DNA of 6,958 bases from Ktedonobacteraceae bacterium. Its GTDB lineage: Bacteria > Chloroflexota > Ktedonobacteria > Ktedonobacterales > Ktedonobacteraceae. The translations under genes and the position numbers were made by a program. The notes under the pieces were generated by a model. That model did not search any database. It was given only the letters and a program-made list of their open reading frames with translations, and was not told the DNA's origin. The stretch lies in assembly GCA_017354095.1 (NCBI GenBank), contig JAFMRP010000247.1, forward strand, positions 1 to 6,958, in the 5' to 3' direction. Position 1 is the first letter of the stretch, and each line of letters begins with the position of its first letter. Below, piece by piece: positions 6,238 to 6,958 of the stretch.

Positions 6238-6958
6238 TTGCATATTCATCCTGTCAAAAGCTCAGGCTCACCTGCTACTGTACTGTCCTCGTTCCTACAC
6301 TTCGATCTCTGTTTTACCATCTGGGTCCTGCTGGGCGCGCTCAGCGTCTATATTACGAAAGATCTGGGCCTGAACGATTTTGAAAAAGGCTTGATGGTTG
6401 CCATCCCCACGCTCAGCGGCTCGATAACACGTATCTTCCTTGGGTTACTTGGCGATCGCTTTGGCAGTAAACTGGTCGGCACCTGCCTGCTCGTCTTCCT
6501 CTTCATCCCTCTGCTTATGGGCTGGCTGCTGCCCTCAAGCTTTCCCGCCGTCATCTGTACCGGACTTATGCTGGGCACGGCCGGTGCCTCTTTTGCCGTA
6601 GCGCTCCCACTCGCCAGCCACTGGTATCCACCGTCACAACAGGGGCTGGTCATGGGCATTGCGGCGGCAGGTAACATTGGCACTGTCATATCCAACTATT
6701 TCGCTCCGCGCCTGGCAAGCACTTCTGGTGGCTGGCACAGCGTTATGGGCTGGTCCATCTTGCCCCTGGCCCTCGTACTGCTGGCTTTTGTGCTGATGGC
6801 AAAGGAGAGTCCCACACGTCCCCAGGGCGAACCACTCGGCAGCTACCTGGTAGCTCTGAAAAACAGTAATCTCTGGTGGTTCTGCCTCTTCTACAGCATT
6901 ACCTTTGGCGGCTTTGTGGGCCTGGGCACCTTCCTGCCAACCTTCTTAAATGTCCAGT
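6238..6958 (+). CDS. Nitrate/nitrite MFS transporter, NarK/NasA family (partial, 3' end outside window)
   Basis: Major facilitator that would move nitrate in, or exchange nitrate and nitrite, across the cytoplasmic membrane. About 240 residues are visible, starting MHIHPVKSSG, with roughly seven hydrophobic segments of the expected twelve (about 15-40, 50-70, 76-98, 103-124, 136-158, 165-188, 213-235). The loop between the second and third segments has the MFS motif GLLGDRFGSK. The segment GTAGASFAVALPLASHWYPP, followed by QGLVMGIAAAGNIGT, matches the Gly- and Ser-rich nitrate signature of NarK/NrtP/NasA proteins. The frame is open to the window edge. The start is TTG with a good ribosome site; TTG starts often lower translation, which may keep the level of this membrane protein down. 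It lies 43 nt after the hemD-like gene, so is probably co-transcribed. The direction of transport and specificity cannot be told from sequence. Confidence 0.9.
   Translation, partial: MHIHPVKSSGSPATVLSSFLHFDLCFTIWVLLGALSVYITKDLGLNDFEKGLMVAIPTLSGSITRIFLGLLGDRFGSKLVGTCLLVFLFIPLLMGWLLPSSFPAVICTGLMLGTAGASFAVALPLASHWYPPSQQGLVMGIAAAGNIGTVISNYFAPRLASTSGGWHSVMGWSILPLALVLLAFVLMAKESPTRPQGEPLGSYLVALKNSNLWWFCLFYSITFGGFVGLGTFLPTFLNVQ

Noticed and set aside
6348..6695. 115-codon minus-strand ORF opposite the transporter
   Set aside because: It lies antisense to conserved MFS membrane segments, and its sequence looks like the complement of hydrophobic codons. No ribosome site or family resemblance.

Overview
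The window holds a nitrate-assimilation gene cluster of five genes, all on the + strand and closely spaced. In order they are: a molybdopterin nitrate reductase (NasC/NarB type), the nitrite reductase large subunit (NirB/NasD), its Rieske small subunit (NirD/NasE), a uroporphyrinogen-III synthase-fold protein (HemD/NnaR-like), and the first ~240 residues of a NarK/NasA-type nitrate/nitrite transporter that runs off the right edge. I see no mobile element, CRISPR array, tRNA or rRNA.

Organism. The DNA is of moderate GC content, with strong AGGAGG-type ribosome sites and one TTG start. The NAD(P)H-type NirBD rules out a cyanobacterial-style ferredoxin nitrite reductase. The nitrate reductase carries a GREHGQKADQ signature and has no C-terminal [2Fe-2S] domain, as in Bacillus and actinobacteria. 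The HemD-like protein next to a NarK transporter recalls actinobacterial nitrate clusters. Taken together I favour a Gram-positive-like or Chloroflexota (for example Ktedonobacteria) bacterium. This is inference from style, not a sequence match.

Layout. Positions 1-295 are non-coding and AT-rich at the left. They carry a perfect 17-bp palindrome (148-164), the best operator candidate. nasC (296-2443) and nirB (2443-4902) overlap by one base (TGATG) and are probably translationally coupled. nirD (4923-5258) follows after 20 nt. The 93-nt gap after nirD contains a TATAAT hexamer and a 50-nt imperfect hairpin (5275-5324), then the hemD-like gene (5352-6194). A 43-nt gap with a smaller hairpin (6197-6221) precedes the transporter, which starts with TTG at 6238.

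How the genes work together. The transporter would import nitrate (and perhaps export nitrite), NasC would reduce nitrate to nitrite with two electrons, and NirB/NirD would reduce nitrite to ammonium with six electrons from NAD(P)H through FAD, Fe-S centres and siroheme. The HemD-like protein could serve siroheme supply, but its motifs look more like the HemD half of the NnaR nitrate regulators, here without their DNA-binding domain. No electron-donor protein for NasC (a NasB-like flavoprotein or ferredoxin) and no siroheme methyltransferase is present, so these must be encoded elsewhere. This is essentially a known pathway. The points worth a second look are the HemD-like protein, the palindrome and the intergenic hairpin.
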